The notes beneath the pieces are model-generated. The model was given only the letters and a program-made list of their open reading frames with translations, searched no databases and was not told where the DNA came from. From NCBI GenBank assembly GCA_023653785.1, contig JAMKCH010071751.1:21778-85777 (forward strand): a stretch of DNA of 64,000 nucleotides, in the 5' to 3' direction. Made by a program: the position numbers and the translations under genes. The DNA comes from Ophioderma brevispina (lineage: Eukaryota; Echinodermata; Ophiuroidea; Amphilepidida; Ophiodermatidae). This document shows positions 57,201 to 60,502 of the stretch, one piece after another (positions within the stretch are counted from its first letter, which is position 1; each line of letters starts with the position of its first letter).

Positions 57201-59941
57201 TTTGTGTAATTAATTAGAAATAGTCGATTAGGTAAAGCTAGTCAACCAAAAGCTCAGGCATTAAATATTGATGTATATATAACAGTACCTATAGTATACT
57301 GTGTATAACAACAATTCTGGATCAGGAATCTTATAACAACGAAGCTTGATTTTCTATATAAGGACATTGGTATGAGCTTAGCTATTTCACACAGTGATTA
57401 TATATATAGACAAGCATTACATATATGCAAAACACAATTTGTCTGAACAATTAGGGCATCATCCTTGGGAAACCTCTTAATCAGCCTTTAAAAATACAAA
57501 TAAAGAATTAAAAAAAAAAAAATATTTTTCTCTGTTTCATAAGAAGGCCTCCTCACAAGAATACTTTAATTCCAAAATTTCATTTGAATCGATCTACATT
57601 TTAATGTGTAATTTGTGTATTATAATAGCCCATAGACGTACTGTACAAGCATTTCCCAGTTACCGTAAACAAATCATATTTTAGCCTTGTTGGCCCACAG
57701 TAGGAAAAAAGTCATTCAACATATTTTGCAGATGAGATAGAAAAATACAGCTTTCTAATTGTATTACCAAAATCTCATGTTTGATGGTTTGAAAGTGGGG
57801 TCAAGCTGAAATCGGGTATTGCTGCTTTCGTCGATTGTAAGAACACCTTCCGAGAATGTTTTCGAAGATTTATTGGACAACGATGTAAAACAACAGAAAA
57901 CCTGGTTATCGCGAGATAGAGAGACAATCAAGATGAAGTGTCTGATCAGGGACACAGCGTTTTGGCCACAGTGGGACTCGAACCATGCCCTTTGGAGTCA
58001 TTCTCTATCCACTGGACCACCAGGCTATGGGTTCATTTACCCATGTTACGTTCCGTGAGTCAGTGACGCCATGTGTTCCCCAGACAGATGTGTTTAATTG
58101 CTGCAAAATTTTGCACCGCCTTTATATGCTTGCGTGCGTATGCCTGCGATTTGAATCATCGTCCATGATTTAATGCTGACTTAAGGAAGGTAGAAGCACT
58201 ATGTTTTTCTTGGTACAGGTTCTCCTTTTAGTGAGGGACCATAGTGCACAGATGTTTTTTTTTTTTTTTTTTTTGTAACTTTGCAAATATTTGATTATTT
58301 TAAAACTGTGGATTGACGTCAGGAAGGGCATCCGGTCAATTATCTTTTGCTCCAATAAATCCTCACACAGCAGTATTGCTGAGTGAGGTGTATCCGGCCA
58401 CCCTCGTTAACGGGGACAAAACCGGATTTAAAACTTTGGTATAACTAACTAACTTATGTAAAAGTATACATTTCTAGAAAGAAAATTGGACGATGAACCC
58501 GATGATGGCATCAGATTAATGTAAAACTTTCCGTATTTTGAGAAAAATACTAAAAATAACACGATTTTGCCCCAAAATTTTCAGACAGCATAACAAAAAC
58601 AATTTGAATTTTCATGATTTCTTACGTTATTTTTTAGAAACTTTTTTTTTTTTTTTTTTTTGAAGCACTATGTTTTTCTTGGTACAGGTTCTCCTTTTAG
58701 TGAGGGACCATAGTGCACAGATGACATGTGAGTGTGCAAATCTGGATAAAACTGAATTTTGGTACTTTATGCATTGATAATAAAAAAAATTGATGTTAGC
58801 ACTTGCCACACCCCTTTCATGACCCCCAGCTTGGATTTCAAGGTTACACAGGGGTAAAAAATTTAAAATGTTCTGATTGTGTTGAAAAGCACACCATGAT
58901 GTTTGTCTGGTTACATGGATTCCAAAAAGATAATGGTTAATACTACCTATGGCCTATAGTTTTGTAAAAGCTGTAAAAATGGTGAAAAGTCAATTTTGGT
59001 TTGTACAGGGATCAAAAATTAAAAGTTGCTACAATTTTTTTTTAAAACATGGTTCAAGTTGTTGGTTCAGCTCATAGAATTAAATATAGGAATAGTTTTT
59101 GACTATTTAAGTGTTTGGTTATTAACCAAAATGGCGAATAAAGTCAACAGCTATTGGCAGCTATGGGATTCTATTGACCTGTGACCTATTTTGTTGGATA
59201 ACGTGGAAACTAAGCATAACAGATAGGGCAAACTATTCCTTATTTCAATTCTCTAAGCTAGGGAAACAATTGCACCACATATTACCTGAATCAAAGCAAC
59301 TTTTAAATTTTGACCCATGTACACACCAAAATTAACTTTTTCACTATTTTTACAGTTTTTACCCCATAACTCCGTAACTATAAGCCATAGATAGTGTAAA
59401 CTATACCTTTTTGGAATCCTTGTACCAGACAAACATCATGGTGTACTTTTCAATACAATTGGAACATTTTACAATTGACCACTGTACAACCTTGAACCCA
59501 AGCTGGGGTCCATTAAGGGGGGGGGGCAAGTGCTTCTATTATTTTTTATGGATTATCAATGCCTAAAGTACTTATGTGCAAATATTCACAATTTTATCCA
59601 GAAGCACACACTCTTTCACTACAGTCCCCTGCTATTTAGTTTTTCCCCATAGTGGTTAGTGTATGTAAAGAGAAAACAAATTACCTTACATAAACAGTGA
59701 AAACAAATTACCTTTAATACTTGATTGTCTGGTCTGGATGGATATGTGAAGTCTACATTGTCAAACTCTATGTCACCGGTGAATTCAAGTAGTTGTGCAC
59801 CGCCCTCATTCCTGACTTCTGGTTCACGATCAATGAGCTCAAAGATACGGACAGATGCCCCGACAGCTTTCATGAAATCACCGTAGAGTGACGAGAGGAA
59901 TGCAAATGCCATGGCAACGTTCAGTGTGTATAACATAAAGG
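15025..59941 (-). CDS. ABCB10/ABCB8-like ABC half-transporter gene, 3' part (six exons)
   Basis: Six minus-strand exons (59941-59712, 34427-34291, 27492-27361, 23947-23774, 18178-18056, 15210-15025) join into about 325 residues: the end of a type-1 ABC exporter membrane domain, a full nucleotide-binding domain and a short C-tail. Each visible boundary has AG before and GT after the exon. Wording such as [16 protein letters not shown] and [14 protein letters not shown] is typical of mitochondrial inner-membrane half-transporters ABCB10 and ABCB8, which work as homodimers. The linker reading [20 protein letters not shown] leans to ABCB10. Membrane exons and any mitochondrial presequence lie to the right of the window. 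The longest intron is about 25 kb and repeat-filled. Exons 2 and 4 are disrupted and exon 3 has altered residues, so this is either a functional gene in an uncorrected assembly or a decayed copy; open exons 1, 5 and 6 and intact splice sites favour the former. Confidence 0.85.
15762..15806 (+). ncRNA. Degenerate hammerhead-ribozyme-like sequence
   Basis: CTGATGA (15,762-15,768) is followed by AGGTG, a 9-nt loop and CACCT (a perfect 5-bp helix), then GCAACC..GGTTGC forming a second helix. The position where GAAA is needed reads GCAA, so catalysis is unlikely as written. Similar motifs occur in Penelope-like and other retroelements. Confidence 0.3.
15881..16113. mobile_element. MITE with 30-bp inverted ends
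   Basis: The left end CGACTATAATCGTATTC..ATTAATTCTGGGA is inverted at the right end TCCCAGAATTAAAGAATACG..ATTATAGCAG. The element is about 233 bp with no coding capacity. The first intron of the gene's 3' end hosts it. Confidence 0.8.
16119..16516 (+). repeat. 72-bp direct repeat flanking a MITE
   Basis: 16,119-16,190 and 16,440-16,516 share ATTA(C)CATCAGAA, GGGTTGAACAAAGACCCC and ATCCAGAAATAGCCACT. Between them sits the F4 MITE (16,189-16,420), so a local duplication, or two related repeats, brackets the insertion. Confidence 0.75.
16189..16420. mobile_element. TTAA-flanked MITE, family F4
   Basis: TTAAAGGGATAAGCAGCGAT at the left and ATCGCTGCTCATCCCTTTAA at the right: 20-bp inverted ends with one mismatch, including the TTAA duplication. 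Length 232 bp. Confidence 0.85.
16548..16672. repeat. Hairpin plus 17-bp tandem repeat
   Basis: ATGAATTCGGAAACC and AGAATAAA pair with TTTATTCT and GGTTTCCAAATTCAT around a loop of a few bases. AAGTGTGTCAGAAAA is then repeated three times at 17-bp period. Confidence 0.75.
16720..17350. mobile_element. Long fold-back element
   Basis: The left arm (CTGCATTTCA, AAAGCAATAATAGCACATTT, TTTGAAGAGC, TTTTGTAATTAGAAT) is repeated in reverse complement on the right (ATTCTAATTACAAAAT, GCTCTTCAAAAAATGTGCTG, TTATTGCTTT, TGAAATGCAG). The middle holds a CGGAGATCTCCG palindrome. No protein is encoded. Confidence 0.75.
17395..17720 (-). mobile_element. tRNA-derived SINE with GCGCT..GGCGCT tail
   Basis: Minus strand: a Pol III-like head (CATGTGGCGTAACAGAC, then GAGTTTGAGCCCTGCTG as B box), a body with GGGCAAGATACTTAAT, and a 3' tail GCGCTTTGAATCCACTGG then GGCGCTATGCAAACGG followed by ATTATAAAATAC. 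The tail type is typical of deuterostome and mollusc SINEs. The body is shared with the fragment at 38,385-38,485. Confidence 0.75.
17795..17930 (+). repeat. Fragment of the AAGAAGGTC fold-back family
   Basis: GCAAGAAGGTCATAAGTGCA, TGCCATGTGAC, GTCAGTGGCTCTTGAAAT and ACACAGTCAC are shared with 25,329-25,557 and 33,222-33,465. The right inverted end is missing or altered here. Confidence 0.65.
18056..18178 (-). CDS. ABCB exon 5: D-loop and H-loop (switch) exon
   Basis: An open 123-nt exon (41 codons) in phase 0 at both ends (AG at 18180-18179, GT at 18055-18054). It begins [16 protein letters not shown], with the SALD D-loop directly following LLLDE of the previous exon, and ends [16 protein letters not shown], whose histidine is the switch residue that senses the gamma phosphate. 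No disruption is seen. This is the best single piece of evidence for the gene and matches ABCB8/ABCB10 almost residue for residue. Confidence 0.93.
18510..18790 (+). repeat. Tandem repeat of about 150 bp, two units
   Basis: TTGAC(G/C)TCAATTGAAAACTTAA, GGAACCAAACTT.TGTCATAGG and CATATGTTGATGAGGTCAAA occur twice, about 145-155 bp apart. The AGGTCA richness resembles the satellites at 20.4, 40 and 41.2 kb. Confidence 0.8.
19080..19455 (+). mobile_element. TTAA-flanked MITE, family F1, copy 2
   Basis: TTAA at 19,080 and 19,452 with ends AGAGACACTAGG / CCTCCAGTCCCT. The interior (TATTTGGAATGCTTACC, GAATAAGCTGAATACGC, GATGATTTAC) matches 13,566-13,956. Confidence 0.75.
19456..20400. other. No gene recognised
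   Basis: A 103-codon minus-strand frame (19,922-19,611) has no recognisable domain and AT-driven composition. I do not call it. Confidence 0.45.
20400..20700 (+). repeat. Degenerate tandem satellite of about 180 bp
   Basis: TAA..CGGACTT(T)AACT, TTTTCGAAGG, AAAAACCTAACCAAACTGGA and CTGAAACATGACC recur within the segment and again at 41,230-41,560 and 41,700-41,760. Several family members carry ACACACAGACAGACC after the CTGGAACCCC block. Confidence 0.65.
20830..20985 (+). repeat. Three-unit tandem repeat of about 50 bp
   Basis: ATAACCAGGTTTAGTTG begins near 20,855, 20,907 and 20,953, preceded each time by CTGCCA(A)CCTTGTG. Confidence 0.8.
21073..21112 (+). repeat. Short telomere-like tract
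   Basis: About 40 nt of CCTAA and CCCTAA units, similar to the CCCTAA telomere strand but mostly in a 5-bp variant. It lies inside an intron, so it is interstitial. Confidence 0.7.
21113..21767. other. No gene recognised
   Basis: Overlapping short frames on both strands, with no known domain. Confidence 0.4.
21768..22803. mobile_element. Probable non-autonomous hAT-like element
   Basis: The left end CAGTTGTTGCCAAC is inverted at the right end GTTGGCAACACTG, fitting hAT ends (CAG.G). Eight flanking bases left (CCATTTCT) and right (CCCAATCT) agree at 5 of 8, as expected of an old 8-bp target duplication. Both arms also carry TTGGGCTACTTTT and GC-rich GGCGCGGC blocks. A TATA-like CCTATAAAACGG lies at 22,379. 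No transposase. Confidence 0.6.
22500..22660 (+). repeat. A-rich low-complexity tract
   Basis: AATAAATAAA/GAAAAAGAAA units over about 160 nt inside the hAT-like element. It would suit slippage more than any function. Confidence 0.75.
22997..23155 (+). mobile_element. Fragment related to TTAA MITE family F5
   Basis: It starts TTAAAGGGGCACTTTGTGGT then CCACAGCCTCGGCCCCC, parallel to TTAAAAGGGGCATTTCATGA then GCCACTACCCCCTCGTCCCC at 28,542. The far end was not found. Confidence 0.45.
23155..23345. mobile_element. Palindromic fold-back, about 190 bp
   Basis: Left CAAATATTGACTGCTC, GCAAAATA, GGTGACTGG.GACC, GGGCCTACTATTTTC. Right GAAAATAGTAGGCCC, GGTCTCCAGTCACC, TATTTTGC, GAGCAGTCAATATTTG. This is nearly a full-length hairpin. 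Confidence 0.85.
23338..23632. repeat. Second inverted repeat abutting the fold-back
   Basis: TTATATAACATATAAAAAT..TTTCTGTCATTTG near 23,340 is inverted as CAAATGACAGAAA..TTTTTATGTGTTATATAA near 23,592. The spacer of about 220 bp includes AAAGTTCCCATGAAAATGAA. Confidence 0.75.
23774..23947 (-). CDS. ABCB exon 4: ABC signature and Walker B, with an in-frame stop
   Basis: A 174-nt exon (58 codons) from AG (23949-23948) to GT (23773-23772). It encodes [19 protein letters not shown], then [17 protein letters not shown] with the LSGGQ signature that contacts the partner subunit's ATP, then AVLLLDE, the Walker B aspartate and catalytic glutamate. Codon 6 is TAA (23932-23930). The stop arises where the family has K-M-A-N: the bases for it are present but offset by one missing and one extra base, leaving exon length unchanged. 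This pattern points to compensating indel errors or a recent null allele. Confidence 0.8.
24302..25096. mobile_element. TTAA-flanked element, family F8, 795 bp
   Basis: It begins TTAAGGTCCATGACATG and ends TGTCATGGACCTTTAA. The interior is GC- and CpG-richer than its surroundings (for example 24,490-24,660). A 110-codon minus-strand frame inside shows no transposase motif. Confidence 0.65.
25329..25557. mobile_element. Fold-back of the AAGAAGGTC family, complete copy
   Basis: It begins CAAGAAGGTCGTACGGGCAT and ends CGTACAACCTTCTTG. The interior TCAGTGGCTCTTGAAATGG, ACACAGTCAC and GCTACTGACTC is partly palindromic itself. Related copies lie at 17,795 and 33,222. Confidence 0.75.
25561..26280. 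other. No gene recognised; CA/C-rich stretch
   Basis: 26,150-26,280 is very rich in A and C (CAACACCCCACCCCCTCCC type). The rest shows nothing recognisable. Confidence 0.45.
26281..26740 (+). repeat. Degenerate tandem repeat of about 165 bp
   Basis: TAATCAGGT(C/TG)..GAACTC, TTC.ACCAA.(G)TACATCAT and GG.ACTC.AGA(T)AA recur near 26,281, 26,438 and 26,613. About 2.7 units. Confidence 0.6.
27361..27492 (-). CDS. ABCB exon 3: Q-loop region with altered residues
   Basis: A 132-nt exon (AG at 27494-27493, GT at 27360-27359), open throughout. Both ends are family-like: [15 protein letters not shown] at the start and [12 protein letters not shown] at the end. The middle reads [14 protein letters not shown] where the family has a VSQEPTLF-CSIKE type sequence. 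The DNA encodes F-A-C-S-I-K-E in another frame, so a missing base and an extra base about 30 nt apart compensate each other. As written, the Q-loop glutamine that links ATP binding to the membrane domain is lost. Two offsetting indels in one short exon look more like sequence errors than adaptation. Confidence 0.72.
27493..28541. other. Intron, no gene recognised; G runs
   Basis: Contains G homopolymers near 27,724 and 27,900-27,916. Short glycine-rich frames across them are composition artefacts. Confidence 0.45.
28542..28882. mobile_element. TTAA-flanked MITE, family F5
   Basis: It starts TTAAAAGGGGCATTTCATGA and ends CACGAAATGCACCTTAA. The interior ATTTTGGTCCGTAAACGACA relates it to the 60.5-kb element, which has TTTTTGTCCGTTTATGGACA. 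341 bp. Confidence 0.75.
28883..29941. other. Intron, no gene recognised
   Basis: AT-rich, with no supported feature. Confidence 0.4.
29942..30284 (+). mobile_element. TTAA-flanked MITE, family F2, copy 2
   Basis: It begins TTAAAGTTGCTTGTTCGATC and ends AAGCACCTTTAA. CGTCTTTGGGACCCC, CTGATTTACC, CAATATAGCACAG and TTTCCCCCACGGTACCTG align with 60,076-60,419. 343 bp. Confidence 0.8.
30490..31155 (+). mobile_element. Two tandem copies of MITE family F3
   Basis: Two head-to-tail units of about 330 bp share AAGTA.CTGA.TTTTTGCC, GATGTA, TCCCCAT(C/T), AGGATTAA.GCTGA, AATGTTTCTT and TCTATTGA. The outer edges GTGCAAATCGAGAGATTTC and AAAATCTCTCGTCACACCTT are inverted. Confidence 0.7.
31503..31654. 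mobile_element. Short element with GATCCAGG ends, copy 1
   Basis: GGCAGATCCAGGATTTT at the left and CCTCCCTGGATCCATCCACG at the right, with CCCCGTGGGGCTGAAAGGCT inside. The same layout occurs at 35,146-35,310. Confidence 0.7.
31870..32150 (+). mobile_element. MITE family F1, fragment
   Basis: GAGATGCTTGCTAATTGATA, GAAGTTGAATAAGCTGAAAA, GATGATTTAG and GACAGACAA line up with the F1 interiors at 13.6 and 19.1 kb. Ends are not intact. Confidence 0.55.
32151..33217. other. Intron, no gene recognised
   Basis: No supported feature. Confidence 0.4.
33222..33465. mobile_element. Fold-back of the AAGAAGGTC family, copy 3
   Basis: CAAGATCATAAGTGCAATAT, GCCATTTG and AGTGGTTCTAAAATGG at the left; GGCAGCACACAGATGT and TTACAACCTTCTTCC at the right. 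It aligns with 25,329-25,557. Confidence 0.65.
33840..34194 (-). mobile_element. MITE family F3, inverted copy
   Basis: It starts TTAAGTGCAACGAGAGATTT and ends AAATCTCTCGTTGC. Its reverse complement aligns with 39,083-39,439. It sits about 100 bp 3' of exon 2 in gene direction. Confidence 0.75.
34291..34427 (-). CDS. ABCB exon 2: Walker A exon, frameshifted
   Basis: A 137-nt exon between AG (34429-34428) and GT (34290-34289). Read across frames it gives [19 protein letters not shown], then KSTIVA, then [13 protein letters not shown], which is the Walker A P-loop (GPSGSGKST) that binds ATP phosphates. Continuous reading is broken three times: one base seems missing after ALR near the 5' end, one extra T falls inside Walker A near 34,357 (GGATCG-T-GGTAAATCG), and one extra T sits in the following codons. 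Removing these leaves exactly 45 codons plus one base, matching the phase of exon 3. Clean surroundings suggest sequencing indels, but real decay cannot be excluded. Confidence 0.75.
34428..35145. other. Intron, no gene recognised
   Basis: No supported feature; GGACGGACAT-type phrases recur (34,719; 35,084; 35,410), hinting at an old tandem repeat. Confidence 0.4.
35146..35310. mobile_element. Short element with GATCCAGG ends, copy 2
   Basis: CAGGGGCGGATCCAGGATTT at the left and CTCCCTGGATCCTGCGCCTG at the right: 165 bp with inverted ends. TATA flanks both sides. No coding capacity. Confidence 0.75.
35311..36151. other. Intron, no gene recognised
   Basis: No supported feature. Confidence 0.35.
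36152..36562 (+). other. Unrecognised 136-codon open frame
   Basis: The frame is open for 136 codons in a stretch that lacks obvious repeats and is less AT-rich than its neighbours. The product would be basic, with clusters of K, R and C and no recognisable domain or membrane segment. Chance cannot be excluded, and it lies antisense within the ABC gene's intron. I record it as an open frame and do not call it a gene. Confidence 0.2.
36563..38380. other. Intron, no gene recognised
   Basis: AT-rich; a T/G-rich stretch lies near 38,165-38,230. Otherwise nothing supported. Confidence 0.4.
38385..38485 (+). mobile_element. SINE fragment, same family as 17.4-17.7 kb
   Basis: GACTCATGGTCTGATG, AATTCAAGCCCTGCTGTAAC and CACTTGGGCCAGGCACCTAA parallel GACTCATGAACAGAAG, GTTTGAGCCCTGCTGCAGTC and CTCTGGGCAAGATACTTAA in the minus-strand SINE at 17.7 kb. 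Confidence 0.65.
38486..38532 (+). repeat. (ATGG)n microsatellite
   Basis: About 11 ATGG/ATGA units directly after the SINE fragment. Confidence 0.9.
39083..39439 (+). mobile_element. TTAA-flanked MITE, family F3, complete copy
   Basis: TTAAAGGTGCAAACGAGAGATT at the left and CCTCGTTGGCACTTTTAA at the right. The interior AAAGTACTGATTTTTTGTCC, GATGTAAAAC, AATGTTTCTTTG and TACGAAATTTCAGC matches 30.5-31.1 and 33.8-34.2 kb. 357 bp. Confidence 0.8.
39805..39957 (+). repeat. Dispersed repeat, copy 2
   Basis: Parallel to 932-1,157. It runs directly into the 105-bp tandem array. Confidence 0.55.
39980..40560 (+). repeat. Tandem repeat of about 105 bp, six units
   Basis: GGTCATGAAACTTGGTGGG, then GTGGTCAACATTCAGTGC, then TTTCAAGGTCATGTGGG and CATCCAAGGTCA. 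Unit starts fall near 39,986, 40,097, 40,203, 40,299, 40,396 and 40,503. Confidence 0.85.
41230..41560 (+). repeat. AGGTCA-rich satellite related to 20.4 kb
   Basis: ACATGACCTCAATGACCTTT, CCATGACCTTTGACATC, CTGGTGTAAATCGGACTTAA, AACCTAACCAAACTGGAACC and a short (AC)n match the segment at 20,510-20,690. Confidence 0.75.
42159..42728. mobile_element. Long palindromic element, family P, copy A
   Basis: About 570 bp with arms of roughly 190 bp: CCAGGAGCTAGCACACATTT, CATCTCAAGTACAAAAGG, CTTAAGTGCCGCAAGTGGTG and GTACAGGGGTCAAATTTT at the left recur reversed at the right, ending AAATGTGTGCTAGCTCCAGG. The inner part carries AATCATGTTGAAAGGCACAC. No protein. Related to 45.9-46.65 and 58.8-59.5 kb. 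Confidence 0.9.
43369..43585. mobile_element. MITE with AATACTGTAAAAGT ends
   Basis: AATACTGTAAAAGTGGAAAT then TTTCGCG at the left and CGCGAAAATTATAACTTTTA, CAGTATT at the right; CG-rich TTCGCGCGCTT blocks inside. 217 bp. Such TACTGTAAA/TTTACAGTA elements are widespread in marine invertebrates. Confidence 0.8.
43689..44010 (+). repeat. Two-unit tandem repeat of about 160 bp
   Basis: GGAGTGATTTTATTA, GGTCACGTTTGAAGAGTC, CAAGGTC.AACAGTC, TTTGAACTCGTTTG and TTTCTATGCAC.ATTACC occur twice. Confidence 0.85.
44480..44805 (+). repeat. Minisatellite of about 25 bp
   Basis: TTTTATGTCCGGTCACCAAC then TTCAC repeated about a dozen times with indels. Long frames across it are repeat artefacts. Confidence 0.85.
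44990..45440 (+). repeat. Tandem repeat of about 46 bp, shading into longer units
   Basis: GCATCTGGGCCGTCTTTACG then GAAAATGACGCGATGTTCCT at starts near 45,015, 45,061, 45,105, 45,149 and 45,195, followed by longer variants with CATCTGGGACGATTTGCC. A related TCTCGTTGCATCTGGGCCG occurs at 57,066. Confidence 0.8.
45880..46665. mobile_element. Long palindromic element, family P, copy B
   Basis: Left AAGGTATTAGTGGGTGTCAA, AATAGGGGCCAATTTAAGTT, CAATCATGTTGAAA. Right TTTCAACATGATTGGAGTAA, AACTTAAATTGGCCCCTATT, TTTGACACCACTCACTACCTT. About 785 bp. The inner GTCAATTTCCATTGGTACAG parallels copies A and C. Confidence 0.85.
46900..48640. repeat. Composite repeat cluster with TATA modules in both orientations
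   Basis: Block A (GGAGAGCCGCTCTCGGTAAA then CACTAGTGGGAAAATGCCG) lies at 47,175 (+), 47,937 (+) and 48,153 (-). A TATA block (CAGAACGTATATATATAAGA then GGGATGGTGTG) lies at 47,373 (+), 47,760 (-) and 48,354 (+). Segments 47,690-48,010 and 48,122-48,441 form an inverted repeat of about 310 bp around a loop of about 110 bp. A further block AGCCCTACCTATAGC..CCAAGGAAGCGGTC lies at 47,107 and 47,608. Overlapping frames on both strands are artefacts of the symmetry. The family is not recognised. Confidence 0.85.
47379..47400 (+). promoter_or_regulatory. TATA-like element in composite repeat (rightward)
   Basis: TATATATATAAGAGGG is embedded in a block repeated at 47,760 (reverse) and 48,360 (forward). 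Conservation of the stretch between copies and its TATAA core suggest a Pol II promoter of the repeat; this is inference. Confidence 0.35.
48713..49177. other. Unrecognised open stretch
   Basis: A 154-codon plus-strand frame coincides with minus-strand frames. The left flank holds TTTATTTATT, a possible minus-strand poly(A) signal region (AATAAATAAA). This could be the 3' part of a decayed element on the minus strand. No domain is recognised on either strand. Confidence 0.2.
49360..49485 (+). repeat. GT-rich tract
   Basis: GTGTGGTGTGGGTGTG-type sequence over about 125 nt. The product frames are composition artefacts. Confidence 0.85.
49495..50195 (+). repeat. Direct repeat ends about 600 bp apart
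   Basis: CCAAATAATTTCA, AACATAACATTTCA and ATAGGATGTA occur at 49,531-49,580 and again at 50,130-50,185. Both are preceded by G-rich sequence with GGGGG runs. An old tandem duplication of about 600 bp is likely. Confidence 0.6.
50450..53610 (+). repeat. 3.2-kb purine (GGA/GA) array with embedded cores
   Basis: Almost pure G and A on the plus strand, in GGAGAGAGG-type units. Non-purine cores interrupt it near 50,450, 50,630, 51,150, 51,450, 51,935 and 52,945, sharing GAATGTTTTCCTGGCATG, TTTTGCAT.GAA, GGCTGGAAGCATG and GTAATTTTCCCAGG. A CpG-rich patch lies at 51,960-52,335. Serine/proline-rich minus-strand frames of up to 524 codons are artefacts of composition. Confidence 0.9.
53611..54259. 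other. No gene recognised
   Basis: Unique-looking AT-rich sequence between the purine array and the composite repeat. Confidence 0.4.
54260..54760 (-). repeat. Composite repeat copy (mostly inverted)
   Basis: It contains CCTATAGCGAATGCCTTTCC and GACCAAGGAAGCGGTCCC, the reversed promoter block (CTTTCATTCACGGATCATTG, GGGTCATGTCCCGTCTTAC, CTATACGTTCTGGTCCCGAG) and a forward block A at 54,700. The TATA core is degraded. Confidence 0.8.
54761..55614. other. No gene recognised
   Basis: Short frames only. GATCAATGATC-type phrases (54,798; 54,886) echo the composite repeat. CTCCGG(G/T)TT..AACCCGGAG near 55,063-55,120 forms short inverted pairs. Confidence 0.4.
55615..55870. mobile_element. Fold-back element, about 250 bp
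   Basis: GAAACTGCAACCTGCCGTGG, GCCACGTTAAATGCTAACCT, TAAATTTGAGGGTTAAAA at the left; TTTTAACCCTCAAATTTACA, TTTAGCATCTAACGTGGC, CCACGGGATGTTG..GTTTC at the right. Confidence 0.8.
55990..56690 (+). repeat. Satellite of about 147 bp, near five units
   Basis: CATTTGACACCACCC, GGGGTCACAACATTTTCCAT, TGTGGAGATATTAAT, GTTTAGGAGTAGC and TTTGCATT.ATAGTAT repeat. The GGTCA landmark lies near 56,031, 56,177, 56,320, 56,472 and 56,619, spacings of 143-152 bp. Confidence 0.88.
57168..57491 (-). mobile_element. TTAA-flanked MITE, family F6, complete copy
   Basis: TTAAAGGCAGACTCAGAGAT at the left, AATCAGCCTTTAA at the right. Its reverse complement aligns with 3,329-3,600. 324 bp. Confidence 0.78.
57492..57935. 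other. No gene recognised
   Basis: AT-rich, with no supported feature. Confidence 0.4.
57936..58035 (-). mobile_element. tRNA-like SINE head
   Basis: Minus strand: CCTGGTGGTCCAGTGGATAG (A-box region), then ATGGTTCGAGTCCCACTG (B box), with about 70 nt from end to end as in a tRNA. The acceptor ends do not pair, so it is called a tRNA-derived SINE head or tRNA pseudogene. Confidence 0.6.
58193..58723 (+). repeat. Perfect 62-bp direct repeat around an oligo-T-bounded insert
   Basis: 58,193-58,254 and 58,662-58,723 are identical (GAAGCACTATGTTTTTCTTG to ..AGTGCACAGATG). The 407-bp segment between begins and ends with about 20 T. Confidence 0.9.
58810..59535. mobile_element. Long palindromic element, family P, copy C
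   Basis: Left GACCCCCAGCTTGGATTTCA, GGTTACACAGGGGT, GTGTTGAAAAGCACACCATG, GGTGAAAAGTCAATTTTGGT. Right ACCAAAATTAACTTTTTCAC, CATGGTGTACTTTTCAA, CCACTGTACAACCTTGAACC, AAGCTGGGGTCC. About 720 bp. Confidence 0.85.
59712..59941 (-). CDS. ABCB exon 1 of window: end of membrane domain and start of NBD
   Basis: A 230-nt exon, fully open over 76 codons. The acceptor is AG at 59943-59942 and the donor GT at 59711-59710. It starts in TM6 ([12 protein letters not shown]), continues through the coupling linker ([20 protein letters not shown]) and enters the NBD at the A-loop ([17 protein letters not shown]), where the tyrosine of FTYPSRP stacks on the adenine of ATP. The ending ..QVLK joins in phase 0 to ALR.. 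of the next exon 25 kb away, so no coding exon appears to be missing between them. The linker resembles ABCB10 more than ABCB8. Confidence 0.88.
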
Positions 59942-60075
59942 CTGGATGGAAAAAGAATGAAAAGCATATGGTGAGGTACAGAAAAGATATAAACCCCTTA
60001 GTTTCATTAAAACCACTTGACCTCGGAGGGCATAATATTACAGCCCTGCAGAACTTACCGCCATGTGTGGAGGGC

Positions 60076-60419
60076 TTAAAGGTGCGTGTTCCGATCGTCT
60101 TTGGGACCCCACTGATTTACCCGGAAGTAGTATCGATTTGGATATCATATGAAATGACAATTTTTCTCATTGTCGTCCTGAAATTTGAGCCCTCAAATCC
60201 ATTTCATTCCCAAGATATAAACAAAAAACCACCATTTTAATGGTTAACCATCAATATTAGCACAGTATTGAATCACAGGTCACAGGGCTTTGCAATATGC
60301 ATTATTGTTTCTACCATTAAAACTGCAAGTTTGTTTCCCACGGTACTTGATGGGGTATATGTGCAAGTGCCAGGCTCTCATATCAAGTGGAGAACACAAA
60401 TTGGAACAAGCACCTTTAA
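60076..60419 (+). mobile_element. TTAA-flanked MITE, family F2, copy 3 (complete)
   Basis: TTAAAGGTGCGTGTTCCGAT at the left, ACAAGCACCTTTAA at the right, 344 bp. GATCGTCTTTGGGACCCC and TTTCCCACGGTACTTGATGG align with 29,942-30,284. Confidence 0.85.
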
Positions 60420-60502
60420 TATTGTGCCCTGAAGGCTTTGATTGAATATAAGACAGACTAAGAGTAACTGACCCATGACCCCACCTTTCATTCAGACTAA
60501 GA

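Noticed and set aside
57936..58035. Functional tRNA gene
   Set aside because: A and B boxes are present but the acceptor stem does not pair; a SINE head is more likely.
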